Shown: positions 44,599 to 56,160 of the stretch, in pieces | Position numbering within the stretch: the stretch's first letter is position 1 | How the letters are laid out: every line of letters begins with the position of its first letter | NCBI GenBank assembly: GCA_025667525.1 | Contig: CM046878.1 | Span: forward strand, 79,029,696 to 79,093,695 | Origin: Glebionis coronaria | Lineage: Eukaryota; Streptophyta; Magnoliopsida; Asterales; Asteraceae | Reading direction: 5' to 3' | Length of the DNA: 64,000 nt | Position numbers and translations under genes: made by a program | Notes under the pieces: model-generated | What the model was told of the DNA's origin: nothing | What the model saw: only the letters and a program-made list of their open reading frames with translations | The model's database searches: none

Positions 44599-44610
44599 TT
44601 AGGGGGAGAT
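44599..44610 (+). promoter_or_regulatory. Polypurine tract of copia
   Basis: TTAGGGGGAGAT abuts the TG of the 3' LTR. Near-identical tracts also lie at 37137, 42533 and 42738. Confidence 0.88.
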
Positions 44611-44941
44611 TGTTAGAAATACGTTTTAACGTATATTAGAAGTATCGGTCACTCCACAATATGATTTATGTTGTAATAGCTCGTAGTTAGTAATTAGTTA
44701 TTATTTGCTTATTAACTTAAGTAAGAACCGGTCCATGGGCTTGTCATGGACCGGCCCAAGCCCATGTTATGCTTGGAACTATAAATACCCCTTTCCACTA
44801 AGGAAAGGGGTTGGTTGTTGTCATTTCTTGTTTTCCATATTAATAAAATACACATAGTTTCTCTCACTTTCTCTCTCTAACTTTCTCTCTCTAGAAATCA
44901 ACAAACCCCTTCATAGATTCATTGATTATCAATATTCTACA
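44611..44941 (+). repeat. 3' LTR of copia (331 bp)
   Basis: Appears identical base for base to 27132-27462 and is followed by TTGTG (44942-44946), after which element C resumes. Confidence 0.95.
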
Positions 44942-47900
44942 TTGTGTTTTTGGACAATCGTGGAACCAAGGAGATTTGCCTACTTTGCACCTTGAAACCT
45001 ACATTATGAACGTCATTCACCGTTTTACTTCCTAAATTTTGTGTTGGATACCTTGAAGCATCTTCTGTCATTTATTATGCTATATTTTTATTTGATGCTC
45101 ATTATGAGATGTATTTTTCATCGTTGTAAAATCCACAAGACATGTGTGTATATATATTTTGAGCCGTTAGGAAGTGTCGAAAAATACATTTTATGGAGAA
45201 ATTGCAGGGGGTGTATAAACAGGCCAAAACTTAAAAGTAAAACATGCGTTTTCAAAATAAAATAGTCAAACCTGCACAGAACTTGCAGGGGTATTTTGGT
45301 TATTTAATATTGGGTTTTAGGTCTCGGGTAAAATTAGAAAGTCGTCTGACACGTCGTTTTGCATCAAAATGATTTAGACTCCGAGTCTTGGAGATGTTGT
45401 TTATCGGGTCAATTAATCGGTTCATATTTAAAATTCAAATCTGATAGAAAATTCGGAACATGGGTTTTAAACGTTTCTAAGCAGTTTTGAGTTCATTTGA
45501 GATCGTAAAATTTTAACGAATATTATTTTACAACTAACTAATACTAGTTGCATGTGAAAATGTTTAAAAATAGAAACATTACAGGATTAGCAATTACCGG
45601 ATTAATGGTGTAATTTGAAAACGAATAATATACTTTCTTAAAAGCATGTTGTGTCGAGTATCTTACATAGAATACACATGTGGATTGTTTTATTATTTTT
45701 TATATATGATTCATTTGTCATTCCACGTTATTTTATTTTTATTTTTTTCTAACCTTCCATTGATTTGGGTTAAGTTTTGAAGATTTGCTTTCACATTCTT
45801 CATCGACATTCTCATCACGTGTCTCATGGCGATTCCGTCTAAACCTTATATCCTTTTGAAACCTTATTAACTTGTAACCATTTCATTGGTTTTCCTATAA
45901 GCTACTATTTGCAACTTTTTGCAAAACCTTTGGTTATTATATACTTCATCAAATGTCACCTTATAATTTTAATTGACATTTTTATTACAATTATTTTCAC
46001 AAATTGTTTTACTTTGATATTATGAAATAATTTTTGTAACATTTGAGTTATTGCTTAAAAATCTCGCCAATTACTTGTATCCTATAAATTTATAAACTAT
46101 TTTTTTTAAATTCCATTTTACAAATGACATGGTTTATATATAAACATAAGAAACGTAATCATTTTTAACGAATTGGAGCACTGCATTGCTAGCCCAAAAT
46201 TATACATGGCTTGATCACCTATGTCTAATTTAGAAGGAGCCATGCTAGGCTGAATAGTAGTCACCTTAAAAATCTTGATAATAACCGACTTTTTACTTGT
46301 ATTTATGATAAAGATAAATAAAATGAAATAAAGTGAAAAGAAGTTTTGAAAACCTTTATATTTTATGCAAGTAGCACAATTTATATGCATCTGCATATGT
46401 TTTCTTACCTTCTCTTGAACGAATTACGCGCTTACGAGTACGTATTTACTCGACGATCTTTTTCCACTTGTTACTTCATTTTGTCTTATAACTGATTTCT
46501 TTTGACCGTTCGTCTAATTAATGACTGTTGATAAATGAGTTGAAAGTCTCGATGTTGTATCCTTCCTTCTTGTCCAATCTTCTTTATACGACTGGGTAGA
46601 TCTTTGGAATGTCTCCGCACGTGAATAATGAATTATCACTAGAGTGATTTCCGTATATCCAGGATGAGGTCCGTCACTCTCGTTTGTCTCGAAATCCACT
46701 CTTGTGAACCGTGCTTTGACTTCTCTCTTTAAACACTAACATTGTTCATTTGATTTGTTTTAATTACAAGTGATTATTAGGAATTTTCTTTGATTAAAAT
46801 TTTTGTATGGATCTTATTTCCGATCATGTATCGACCACCGCTAAGTTAACAAACTGATATTGGTGAACCATCGACCGCACTAACAAAATTGACAACTTGT
46901 TTAATCTACTGTTTCTTAACGTCTTACTATCAACGCCTTCATCTTATTATTCTCTTTAAGAAGTCATACGACATTTGCTCCGCCCTCTTCTGTACCGTTG
47001 ATTTCGTACTAATTGTTGACCATTACTTCCATTCGTATTCGTTTGTTATCTTGTCACATTTTGAAACCCGAATATATCCCATGTTTATTTTGAAATAATA
47101 AACACCTTTATGTATTTCTACCACGCATTATAAAATTTTCATAGAACTTTTATACATTTTTCCAATGATTTTCAATTATCAAAATAACTATCATAAGAAA
47201 AAGGTCAAATTTATACATCATATTTTGTATAACTAAAACTAATGTTTAAAACGAAATTATGCTCTATCTTTTGAACTAATTGACTTATCATACTTTACTT
47301 TTAATGTAATGAAATTACCGGTTTAATTTATATTCCTAATAATGATTTAATTTGGAAATTATATTTTCTAATTGTAACCATCAATACGAGTTTAATTAAT
47401 AAATTCATGTCATTCTTTCAAAGTTTCTTAAGACAAACTAAAATAAATTATGAAGCTATTTAACTCCTATTTTTGATATATCATCCTTATCAAGATAGTA
47501 CCTCAACTGAGTTTTAAGGTAATACCAAATCCGGGACGGATAATTGTGATAAACGTTATTTTAATATTAATATTTAATTCATTCTTCGCTCTCATTTTTC
47601 TAGTATTGTGAATTATTATGTTTTACGGTTACGTGAGTCGAGATCCCTCGTCGATCGTCAACCTTAAATCATTTTACCACATTTTGTCCGTTTATGCGTT
47701 TATTGAATTCATTTTTATCTCGTTCTGTTCCTCGTATTGAAGATCACTATTTTATTCTGAGTTTAAAATGAATCTCGGGAAGCAGTGTATACGAAGAAAC
47801 GATAAGTGTCACCCGGATTTATGCGTGTACTTGTGGAATGATTGAGGACCGAATCTCTTAATGAATGGAGTTAATAAATTCGTTACAACCTCGAGGAGTA

Positions 47901-48505
47901 TGTTGAAGCCGACACCGCAAGTGGAATGACTCTGGAGATCAATTTGTTATTATCAAGGGTTCGTTCAAGGTTTTCTTGATGATTAACGGTGGAGATCTAT
48001 AATCGATGTTTATGTTCGACCTTTTCTTTTATGTACTTATATGGTGTGTGATCTAGTCAAATGATCGTAAGTTGTGAGAACTTGAGACGGCATCATCTGA
48101 TGACGTCCGATCATGTAGAACACATATTATGTAATATCTTTTTGACTTTCAACGACGATGTTTATTGAGACTTTAATGCGCGTTGGCGAACGTGAGATGG
48201 TATCTTTGTATTATCTTTTGAGTAGGGACCCGCGTGTGAGCACCCTCCGATGACGAAAATGTTTTTCTTGTTAATTCTTTTGATGTGTGTCCATGGCTAT
48301 CCGGCCGTAGGATATCCTTTTAATTTGCAACCTTCCTTTTAACTGGACTTACCCGAAAATCCTGTCATCTATTCTTGTCGTCGAATGAGCTTCGCGTGAT
48401 TCATAAAATTTTCATGTGTCAAGCTTGACGGGTGACTGGTGGATAAGGATTTATTTATTCCTTTTTGGTGAGATACAACTTGACGATAAGTTTCATTTTG
48501 TAAAA

Positions 48506-48560
48506 GAACCAGTGGAGATCGTGGATCGAGATTCACGTGGGAACGTGAGGACTTCTTTAT
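48506..48560 (+). pseudogene. Relic of a chromovirus integrase end (element C)
   Basis: Two short peptides from the end of Tekay/Del-type integrases appear in different frames with the piece between them missing: EPVEIVDR at 48506-48529 and RFTWERED at 48529-48552. The purine-rich end TTAAGGTGGCGAGGA follows just before the second LTR. The match is short, so the lineage call is tentative. Confidence 0.45.
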
Positions 48561-48634
48561 AAGGAATGCCCTTATCCTTCCGGGTAGTGAACAACTCGTG
48601 TATGAGGTGAGTTGAGCGCCGGGACGTTGCTCCC

Positions 48635-48649
48635 TTAAGGTGGCGAGGA
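48635..48649 (+). promoter_or_regulatory. Polypurine tract before the second C LTR
   Basis: TTAAGGTGGCGAGGA lies directly before TGTAAAACCCG. It is an imperfect purine run but in the expected place. Confidence 0.5.
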
Positions 48650-51211
48650 TGTAAAACCCGTAAAAATAAGGTCATAATTTAATTCTATTTTCAATTATTT
48701 TGTAGTATTTTATAACATTAAATACTATTATGCTTAACGGCTTAAGCTGAAACCGATATTAAATATTATATTTTAATATTTTGACGAGTAACGAGGACTA
48801 CTAGTGATCGCGATACCGACGGATGCCAAAATTTTATATTTTATTATCGATCGTTTCGAAATTTAATATTTTCAGCGATATCGTTTTAATTATGTATCGA
48901 GTCGTTATATTATTATTTTTCGTGTGCGTTTAAACTTTAAAAAAGTATTTTTACGAAACCCGAGTCTCGTAAATATTTGTAAAATTGACTAATAGTCATT
49001 TCCCGCATTTTTAGCTAACTATTTTCATTTTGAGCCACAACTATTGCAAAATTACAACAATGATCCCTCAAGCACTATATAAAAAGCCTAAACAAACACA
49101 CACATCACATTATTTCCACTAAAAATTTTCTTTCTCTCTCCTTGTTTTTCTTTTTTGGCCGTGACTTTAAACCCACCACCAAACCCATACATTTTCAATT
49201 TTAACTTGATTTTGGCAATGATTTGAGCAAAACTAAAGCAAGACCCACTCTTATAATTGATCAAGGATCATTTTGGTATAATAAAATCTTACATGCAAGG
49301 CATTTTTATTTTTTGTGTTGGTAGGTAGAAGCCATGATCATGCATGGTGTTCTTGCCATGATCAATGGTGATTGTTGCAAGAATCTTGTTAAAAACTTCA
49401 ATTTGATTCAAAGGTTTTTAATTTTATGATGATTTGGATGTTATGGTTCATATATGTTGATGTTAGGGTATAGGAATGAACATTTCTATGGTTGGTTTTG
49501 ATCAAAAAGGTGATTTTATACAAGTTTTTAATAGTCATTTTATAACAGTAAGTAAACAGTAAAATCCGAAATTTTATGTTTTGAAAATGGCTTAACTTAT
49601 TGCCTAGGGTTGTACATAATTTTATTAGCTTCGATTTGATATAAGGTAGAGATTCTAGCTCCAAACGAGCGCGAAGTTATTATGTTTTGATTGATCGTGT
49701 ACCGGGAGACGAGTATCGGCACTACATATAGTTGTTGTCGATATTTGGATCGAATCTCGGGGACTATAAATTGAAGATTTGAAATGTGTAACCTACTGAT
49801 AATGAGGTGTTTACCTTAGAGGTTGAGTTTACTTTAAAACCCGAGTGTCGGTTTTGTAAACGGAGTCGTTTAAATATGTTAAAACGGTTGTATGAAAAAT
49901 TAACGTAAATCTGTCCGGATTTTGTAGTTTGAAAATGAGTCGGGTAAAGGACTTTAAAAGTAATTTCATTTGATAAACTTGTAGGAGGACTTTCTATATA
50001 TAGTAAGTTAGTTTATCGAGTCATTTCATAAACGGTTGACAAGTTTAAAAGGGGCAAATAAGCTAGTACATGTAGTATGTATCGGCGGACTTGTTAAAAG
50101 TGTAAAATGGTAAAGTAAATGTGTAGTAGAGTATAATGAAGTTATTTATATCATTTTCTCTCGAGTTTTTCGTGATTTTATGAGTCGAGTTTTATATTCT
50201 TATGTATGGTTTATTTCTCGAGTCTATTATTAATGTACGCACCTTATTTGCTAGGTTGCGGTTGTCGTGTTTATCGGGCATCTACTATCGTCGGCGATCG
50301 TCTTCAACTACTTCTACTACTTAAGGTGAGTCTATAGCCTCACTTTATACTAGTTATTAAATGATTTTAAACCCGCGAGGTGGAATACATGTTTTTATAA
50401 ACATAGAACACAAGTCTTTTATGGTATGCTTGTCCCTCTTTGAATGGACCCGTGGTTGCCTTTAAATTGCATGAAGTGATTGCCATTGTTAAAGCCTCGA
50501 TTATGGACCGTTAATTAAAAATGATGGGTTAACCGCTAGTACAATTAATAGATCTATGGGGGAAGCCGTCCCGGTTCAGTTTGTGTGGACTTGTCACAGA
50601 AGCTTAGGCCCGACCTCTACACTGTTTGAACATATTGTATTGAGAAGTCAAGTATACGGCAATGTACCAATAATCTGGGGGTAATGACATTTAATAAATC
50701 TCCTGTCTTATCAGACCTCTAAAGGGAGTTTCTAAGGGCTCGGTTCCATGAGCTTATTGCAATTTATGCTATATACAATTATCATTGTTGATGCAAATTA
50801 TTATTCGATGCTTAATATGCATGCCACAAACTTATAATCTTTGCTTGTGTTCAAATTGATTACATAAACATATAGATTTCACTCGGCATTTTTGCTGATT
50901 GTTTTACTCACATGTATTTCAGGAAATCATGAAGTGGAAGCTTGGAAGTCACGGGAATGAAGTTGTGCACTGCTTTTGTTGTTCAAACTCTTTGATTTAT
51001 TTATCGTTCCATTTTTAAAACAAACTAATATGTTGTTTTAACTTATCTTTTGGTAACGATTACTTGGGACTACGCTACTCTGATGAATGTTTTAGGAACG
51101 ATAAATTTGAAACGTCTCTTTTCGAGTCGTTCTTTATAAATTGTGTGTTTTTATACCATTGTTTAGCACCCAAAGATATATTCCGCTGCGTGTAAATTTG
51201 GGGGTGTTAAA
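48650..51211 (+). repeat. LTR of element C, second copy (about 2562 bp)
   Basis: Direct repeat of 23698-26253, with TATATAAAA at 49076-49084. It serves both as 3' LTR of unit 1 and as 5' LTR of unit 2. Confidence 0.8.
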
Positions 51212-52357
51212 GATTGGTATGAGTTATAGAGAACTAGGTCTTTATTTTAAAAACCTAAACTATAACTGTCAGTTTTTTTTTTCAAAGAGTCGGTGCACAT
51301 GACTTCGCGTGACTTCAGGTTCAAGCTACTTCTGAGATTACAATTTTAGTATACGTTATTACGTATACCTGATTGGCAAGTTTTATAAATAAATACTATG
51401 ATCCATTTATGGATATATATTTATATCTAGGATCCCTTTATCGATATATATTTATGTCGTTAAACTTTTCGATAAAAGTTTATCATTTATTAATGATTAA
51501 CTTAAATAAATACAATGAATTTAAAGATCTTTCTGTATTTATTTTTGAAGTAATAAATTGCTTTTATTGCAAAATTTTATATTATGACCTTACATACCTT
51601 CATCTGCGCGCGTTACTTTCATTGTTTAACCCTTTGTGATATCTATATAGATATCCAAACCGTTTTCCGGCTGTTTGTGCTTGGACGTCTTGAAACGTAA
51701 TCTCTAGACCATTGTGTAGCTCAATGTGTCCTTAGAATAGACTAACTGCCATCGTGTGGGTCACACATTTTGAAACGCTTCCTATAATCGTGTTGAATAA
51801 TATCATGGTTTTTCATAATATTTTGTTGATTTTTATCACCGTTTTACACGGCATACGAAGATTTAATTCATTGACAGTTATATGTATCGACTCAGAAGTG
51901 TATTGTTCGCTTATTTCTCGGTAACATCATCGTCATTTTATAAATCATCGTCTAGATTATCGCGCTAGATTGGAATACGATTTTAGATCTATAAACTTGT
52001 ATTATCCTCTTTCATTAACCTTCTTGCTCCCGGAACGCAACCTATGAATGTTCCATTCTTTTCTTGTTATGTTTTGTGTTTTTGGACAATCGTGGAACCA
52101 AGGAGATTTTCCTACTTTGCACCTTGAAACCTACATTATGAACGTCATTCACCGTTTTGCTTCCTAAATTTCGTGTTGGATACCTTGAAGCATCTTCTGT
52201 CATTTATTATGCTATATTTTTATTTGATGCTCATTATGAGATGTATTTTTCATCGTTGTAAAATCCACAAGACATGTGTGTATATATATTTTGAGCCGTT
52301 AGGAAGTGTCGAAAAATACATTTTATGGAGAAATTGCAGGGGGTGTATAAACAGGCC
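51212..52357 (+). other. Internal region of element C, unit 2, left part (primer site deleted)
   Basis: Matches 26254-27131 followed directly by 44947-45220, without the copia insertion. Nine bases of the primer-binding site are missing near 51219. It ends at the D target AGGCC (52353-52357). Confidence 0.7.
52353..52357 (+). repeat. Target-site duplication of element D, left copy (AGGCC)
   Basis: Repeated at 61356-61360 and present once in the empty site of unit 1 near 45221. Confidence 0.92.
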
Positions 52358-54128
52358 TGATACACGGCTTTTGACACCCCGTATAAAAATTAAAGTTCGA
52401 AGTAGTATGTATAATCAAATTGATCTAGGTTCTATGTGTGACTCAGTCGTTCTTTGGTGGAAACAATAGATTTGTCATTGTAGTATATTAAAATGTGCAA
52501 AGACAATTAAAGTAAAAAGGCGTTAAAATTAAATCTAAATCTAATTAAAAGAAAGGGTGCAATATTTAAAAACTTTTTAAAGTAAATTAATTAAATGACT
52601 TAAAATTAGAGCGTGACGGAAATTAAACTTGACAAGTATTAAAATGTAACTAGAAAATTAAACAAAGCAAAATTAAAATCCAAAACCCATAACCATCGGA
52701 ATCCTCTATCGGAATGCTGTCACCATACCATTGGAATCCAGATCGCAATGTTCTATCGGAATAAAGGGAGCAACCTATCGGAATGTAACCTATCGGAATA
52801 TGGTCCAGAACGCAATGCTGTTCAGATCGCAATGTGTCAGATCGCAATGCAGTTCAGATCGCAATGTTACTTAGGAAAATTGGGCAGCACTTCGACTAAG
52901 TAAACCTCAAGAGCCGTCAGAATGTGTGATCGCAATGTGTGATCGCAATCCCAGATCGGAATGAGGGGGATGTTACTTCTATCGCAATCCCGGATCGGAA
53001 TGCAGTCCTTTGTCCCAACACTGTAACTATCGGAATGTGGAGAAAGCAAGCCGTCGCAATGTGTGTTAACCCTTCTTTTCCGATGGATCTCAATTTCGTA
53101 ATAAGCTCAAATCCAAATAAGCTAACTCTAATAAGCATTAACAAAGAACTTGAATGAAATGGAAACAAAACGAGAAAATAAGCTAAAAAGTTAAAAACTT
53201 TCAAACTAAAAAAAAACGAAACTTAATGAAATGGATTTTAAAAAGTAAAACTTTTAAGAAAACTTTCAAAACAATTAAGCTAAATACCAAATAAGCACAT
53301 AAGATTGTCAAACTTATGGCTATTTCGTATGGAAGCTAAAAGGAAAAAGAAAAGACAAGACTTTTAATCAAATAAGCAAATGGATTAAGCAAAAGTTTGC
53401 TTAATCCGAATTTGTAACCGAATCAAAAAGAAGAAGAGTAGATAGAGATTTGTAAAAATAAGCTTGATCAAATTATAAAGAAAGATTAAAGACTCGAATT
53501 TAAACAACGCAAATTAAAAACTTACTTGGAATTAAAAGGATAATTAAAGTGCAAAACATGTATTAAAAATGACAAGTAATTAAAGGTGCATAAAATAAAA
53601 GTGGAAGAGCTAATTTGTCAAGTTAGCCAACAACATGAAAATGAGATACTCATGGTCTATTTATAGGAGATTAGGAGAGTGGTTAGAGGAAGCTTCCTCC
53701 TCTCCTTCCTTTCTTGTTAATTGCACCATTAAGTCCTTCCTTCTTAGTCTTTTGTTAATCTTGGACTTTAAGGACTTTTGGCTCGGGATTTCTTTAAAAT
53801 CGTCTTTTAATTCTTCAATAAATAAGACTCGAGTTCTTCGGCTTTTGGTAAACTTCCGTCTTTTGACTTTTTCTTCGATAAATCTTCAGAAATGGTCTTG
53901 GACTTCCGTTCTTTTTGCACTCTCGACTTCTTGACTTCATCTTTCATCTTTTTATTCAATAAAAGCCCGTAAATGCCGTGTTTTTTCCACTTTTCACCTT
54001 TTCGTCCTAAATCACAACAAAAACACAAACCACGCATAATTCCGACATAAAAGACATAAAATACACTTTTTGGCTCGGTTATTATTGTAATTAAGTGGTA
54101 GAAAAGATGGGTGTTTTCACACCTATCA
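52358..54128 (-). repeat. 3' LTR of element D (1771 bp)
   Basis: Partner of 59605-61355; read on minus it starts TGATAGG and ends GTGTATCA. The tip carries GGTGT-GAAA-ACACC, as in LTR A. An array of ATCGGAAT and ATCGCAAT (complement of ATTCCGAT and ATTGCGAT) lies at about 52695-53062. A TATAAATA box is at 53658-53665 on minus. Confidence 0.92.
52695..53062 (-). repeat. ATTCCGAT / ATTGCGAT array in LTR D (left)
   Basis: About 20 octamers, two alternating versions differing by one base, with irregular unrelated spacers. The array lies at the position matching the ATTCCGAT array of LTR A. The copy in the right LTR is at 59940-60293 and lacks one stretch of about 20 bases. Confidence 0.75.
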
Positions 54129-54140
54129 AATCCCCTACAC
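54129..54140 (-). promoter_or_regulatory. Polypurine tract of element D
   Basis: On minus, GTGTAGGGGATT directly precedes the LTR. The same 12 bases precede LTR A. Confidence 0.88.
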
Positions 54141-56160
54141 TTGACCATTGCAATGTCCTCATGCAATGCATTAGTTACAAAGCACGTTTACATTTTTCAT
54201 CACAATCAATCCATAATGGCCTTTATTAAAGAGCTAGAAAATTAAAAACATACAAAGTAAAGAAATCAAAAACATACCTTGGGTTTTGGAAATGTCATGA
54301 ATAATCATCATCCTCAAGTTTTCACTTTCTCCAAACCAAGCTTAAAAACGAGATCATTGTTATTATAAGTTAGCAAACTAACACGAACTCATGTGGGCCA
54401 ATTACTCACTTAGACTCCCTTATTCCTAGGGGTATCTCTTATATTTTATTGTTGTCTTGAATGATCACGAGGATACATTGTTTTACTTATTTCGATAGTT
54501 TATTAGGCCGAAAATAAAGTGAACGATTTAATCAATAGTTAGCTAAAGGACAAAATCTTTTAAAACTGCTTCTCGGGACCTCATAAAGTTCATATCTTGG
54601 CATAACTCGCTTCGCGATTTGAGACCTTTCTCGGACCGATATTTGGCAGCGACTTCATACTTCAAACCTTGAGAGACGTTCATGAAATTATGGTCTTCTC
54701 TTCATAATGGAATTTCTTCATTTGAAATTTTGAGAGATTCATACTTGGACAACGACTTCTTCATTTTTCTCCAATCTTTATTTTGGATTTTGATATACAA
54801 CGATCCGCCTCCTTTTATGACTTGGATCTATTTATCCTCATACCTTGTTAGGTTCTTTTCGGATACACTTCTCCATGACTTTTGGGGAGTTTTTGCTTTA
54901 CGTCGTGTGTCTCGATCCTTCATATTGATTTTCGATAAATGATTCTTCACATCACTTTGGATCTTTAGCAACAAAATATAGCCCTCATGCCTTGCTAGGG
55001 ACGTTTTGGACTCTCCAATCTTCGCATCCCGCTTCAATAAGTTATGACTTGGCTATGAAATCTAATCCATACCGAGCAACTTTTAAACGATCTTGGGCTA
55101 GAAGCTAAGTAACTTTTCAAATCGTACAACCTTATTTATTGCAGATATAATTATTAGCAAGCGATGGGAGAATAGGCTTATAATTAACTCCCATAAATTC
55201 CCGAAAGAATACCAAACTTATAATTTGCACTATCATCTCTCGTTCTCCACAGTTTAAAATCTCAAGTAATGAGACTCGTGGATGCTTAGCCTATTAAATC
55301 AAAGTTTTGGGTTTTCGAGTCGCCTATAGGATCTTGCAAACTCTTAGACTTTTAAAAGTTTAGAAATTGCGTTTTAAAGTTCCCTTGATAAACGACTCTC
55401 TAGGATCAATTATAGGAACTTGCGAAAAGTTCTTGTTCTTAACCCGTGAGAGTTTAAGACTTTCGCGTTTTATAGCTCCCTATATAAAAGCCTAGCAAAA
55501 CTTGATTTAAACACGTTAAGGATACTAGTTAGAGTAACTTAGATAATTAAACTCGGGTTGAGTCAAAAGATTCACAACGTTTGAAAATTAAAACCACTTT
55601 ATTAAAAATTTATTCTAGCAAGGAAAGAAAAATAACTATACAAAGGGAAAAACTAATAGGCCAAAATAGATCAAACATTTTGAAAAATGTCGAAAAATAG
55701 ATTTTCTGGTTAAAATGAGGACAAATACAAGGAAAAGACCACTTAACTTCGATAGAAGTCCCCCCTACACTTAACATAAACATTGTCCTCAATGTTTAAG
55801 CATGTGGGAGTAAACTCCCCTACACTTAGGACATTGTGCACTTTGTTTAAATCTTGCTAAGGAAGAGACAACTAAAGAGATTCCTATTTTAATATTGAGA
55901 AAATATAAAATAGTGAATCGAAAAGAGTTTAGGATAGAACCGGGAAGAAGTGAACACGGAATCACGGGTCGTCAAGAATCATCAAGAGTGGATCATTGAA
56001 CGCTCGAATCCCTGATAAAGAAGAGAGGAGAGGAAAGCAAACCAACGGGTCTCCCCCTACACTTATGATAAAGAAAGCTAACAGATAGATGCATGGGTTG
56101 CCTCCCAAGAAGCGCTTGATTTTTGTTAACCGAGTCGTGAGCCTGACTCGACCTTGATCA
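54141..56160 (-). other. 3' non-coding region of element D
   Basis: Homologous to the 3' region of A. It has the post-ORF block at 56091-56152, purine tracts at about 56050-56062, 55816-55827 and 55758-55770, and the inverted repeat TAAACATT / AATGTTTA at 55777-55798. No credible ORF was found. Confidence 0.7.

Larger units (their letters stand above)
42351..44610 (+). other. 3' non-coding tail of copia
   Basis: This is 2.26 kb without a credible ORF. It has two more polypurine copies, TTAAGGGGGAG at 42533-42543 and 42738-42748, a diverged ~198-base direct repeat (43535-43710 and 43733-43907), and a short tandem repeat (44155-44262). It ends in the polypurine tract next to the LTR. Confidence 0.65.
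27132..44941 (+). mobile_element. Copia element, 17.8 kb, with extra ORFs after pol
   Basis: Complete Ty1/copia insertion in element C with target duplication TTGTG (27127-27131 and 44942-44946). LTRs of 331 bp at 27132-27462 and 44611-44941 appear identical, so insertion was recent. The order is LTR, tRNA-Met primer site, TTCCG array, gag, a linker ORF, pol (protease, integrase, reverse transcriptase, RNase H), a second TTCCG array, two extra in-frame ORFs, a long non-coding tail, polypurine tract and LTR. Integrase before reverse transcriptase is the copia order. The size and extra ORFs recall SIRE/Maximus-type copia, but 331-bp LTRs are short for that lineage; the pol resembles copia elements abundant in Asteraceae. 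The empty site is seen in unit 2 of C near 52080. Confidence 0.93.
44947..48649 (+). other. Internal region of element C, unit 1, right part
   Basis: AT-rich sequence with no intact gag-pol; repeated in unit 2 as 52080-52357 plus 61361-64000. The AGGCC that element D used as its target in unit 2 is present once here near 45221. No reverse transcriptase motif was found in any frame. Only the final ~150 bases resemble pol. Confidence 0.6.

Noticed and set aside
46118..46396. 92-codon minus-strand ORF in the C internal region
   Set aside because: No recognisable domain, not intact in the unit 2 copy near 62290-62540, and in AT-rich decayed sequence.
54682..54942. 86-codon plus-strand ORF in the D 3' non-coding region
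   Set aside because: Antisense to D; not matched as an ORF in the homologous region of A at about 14700-14950.
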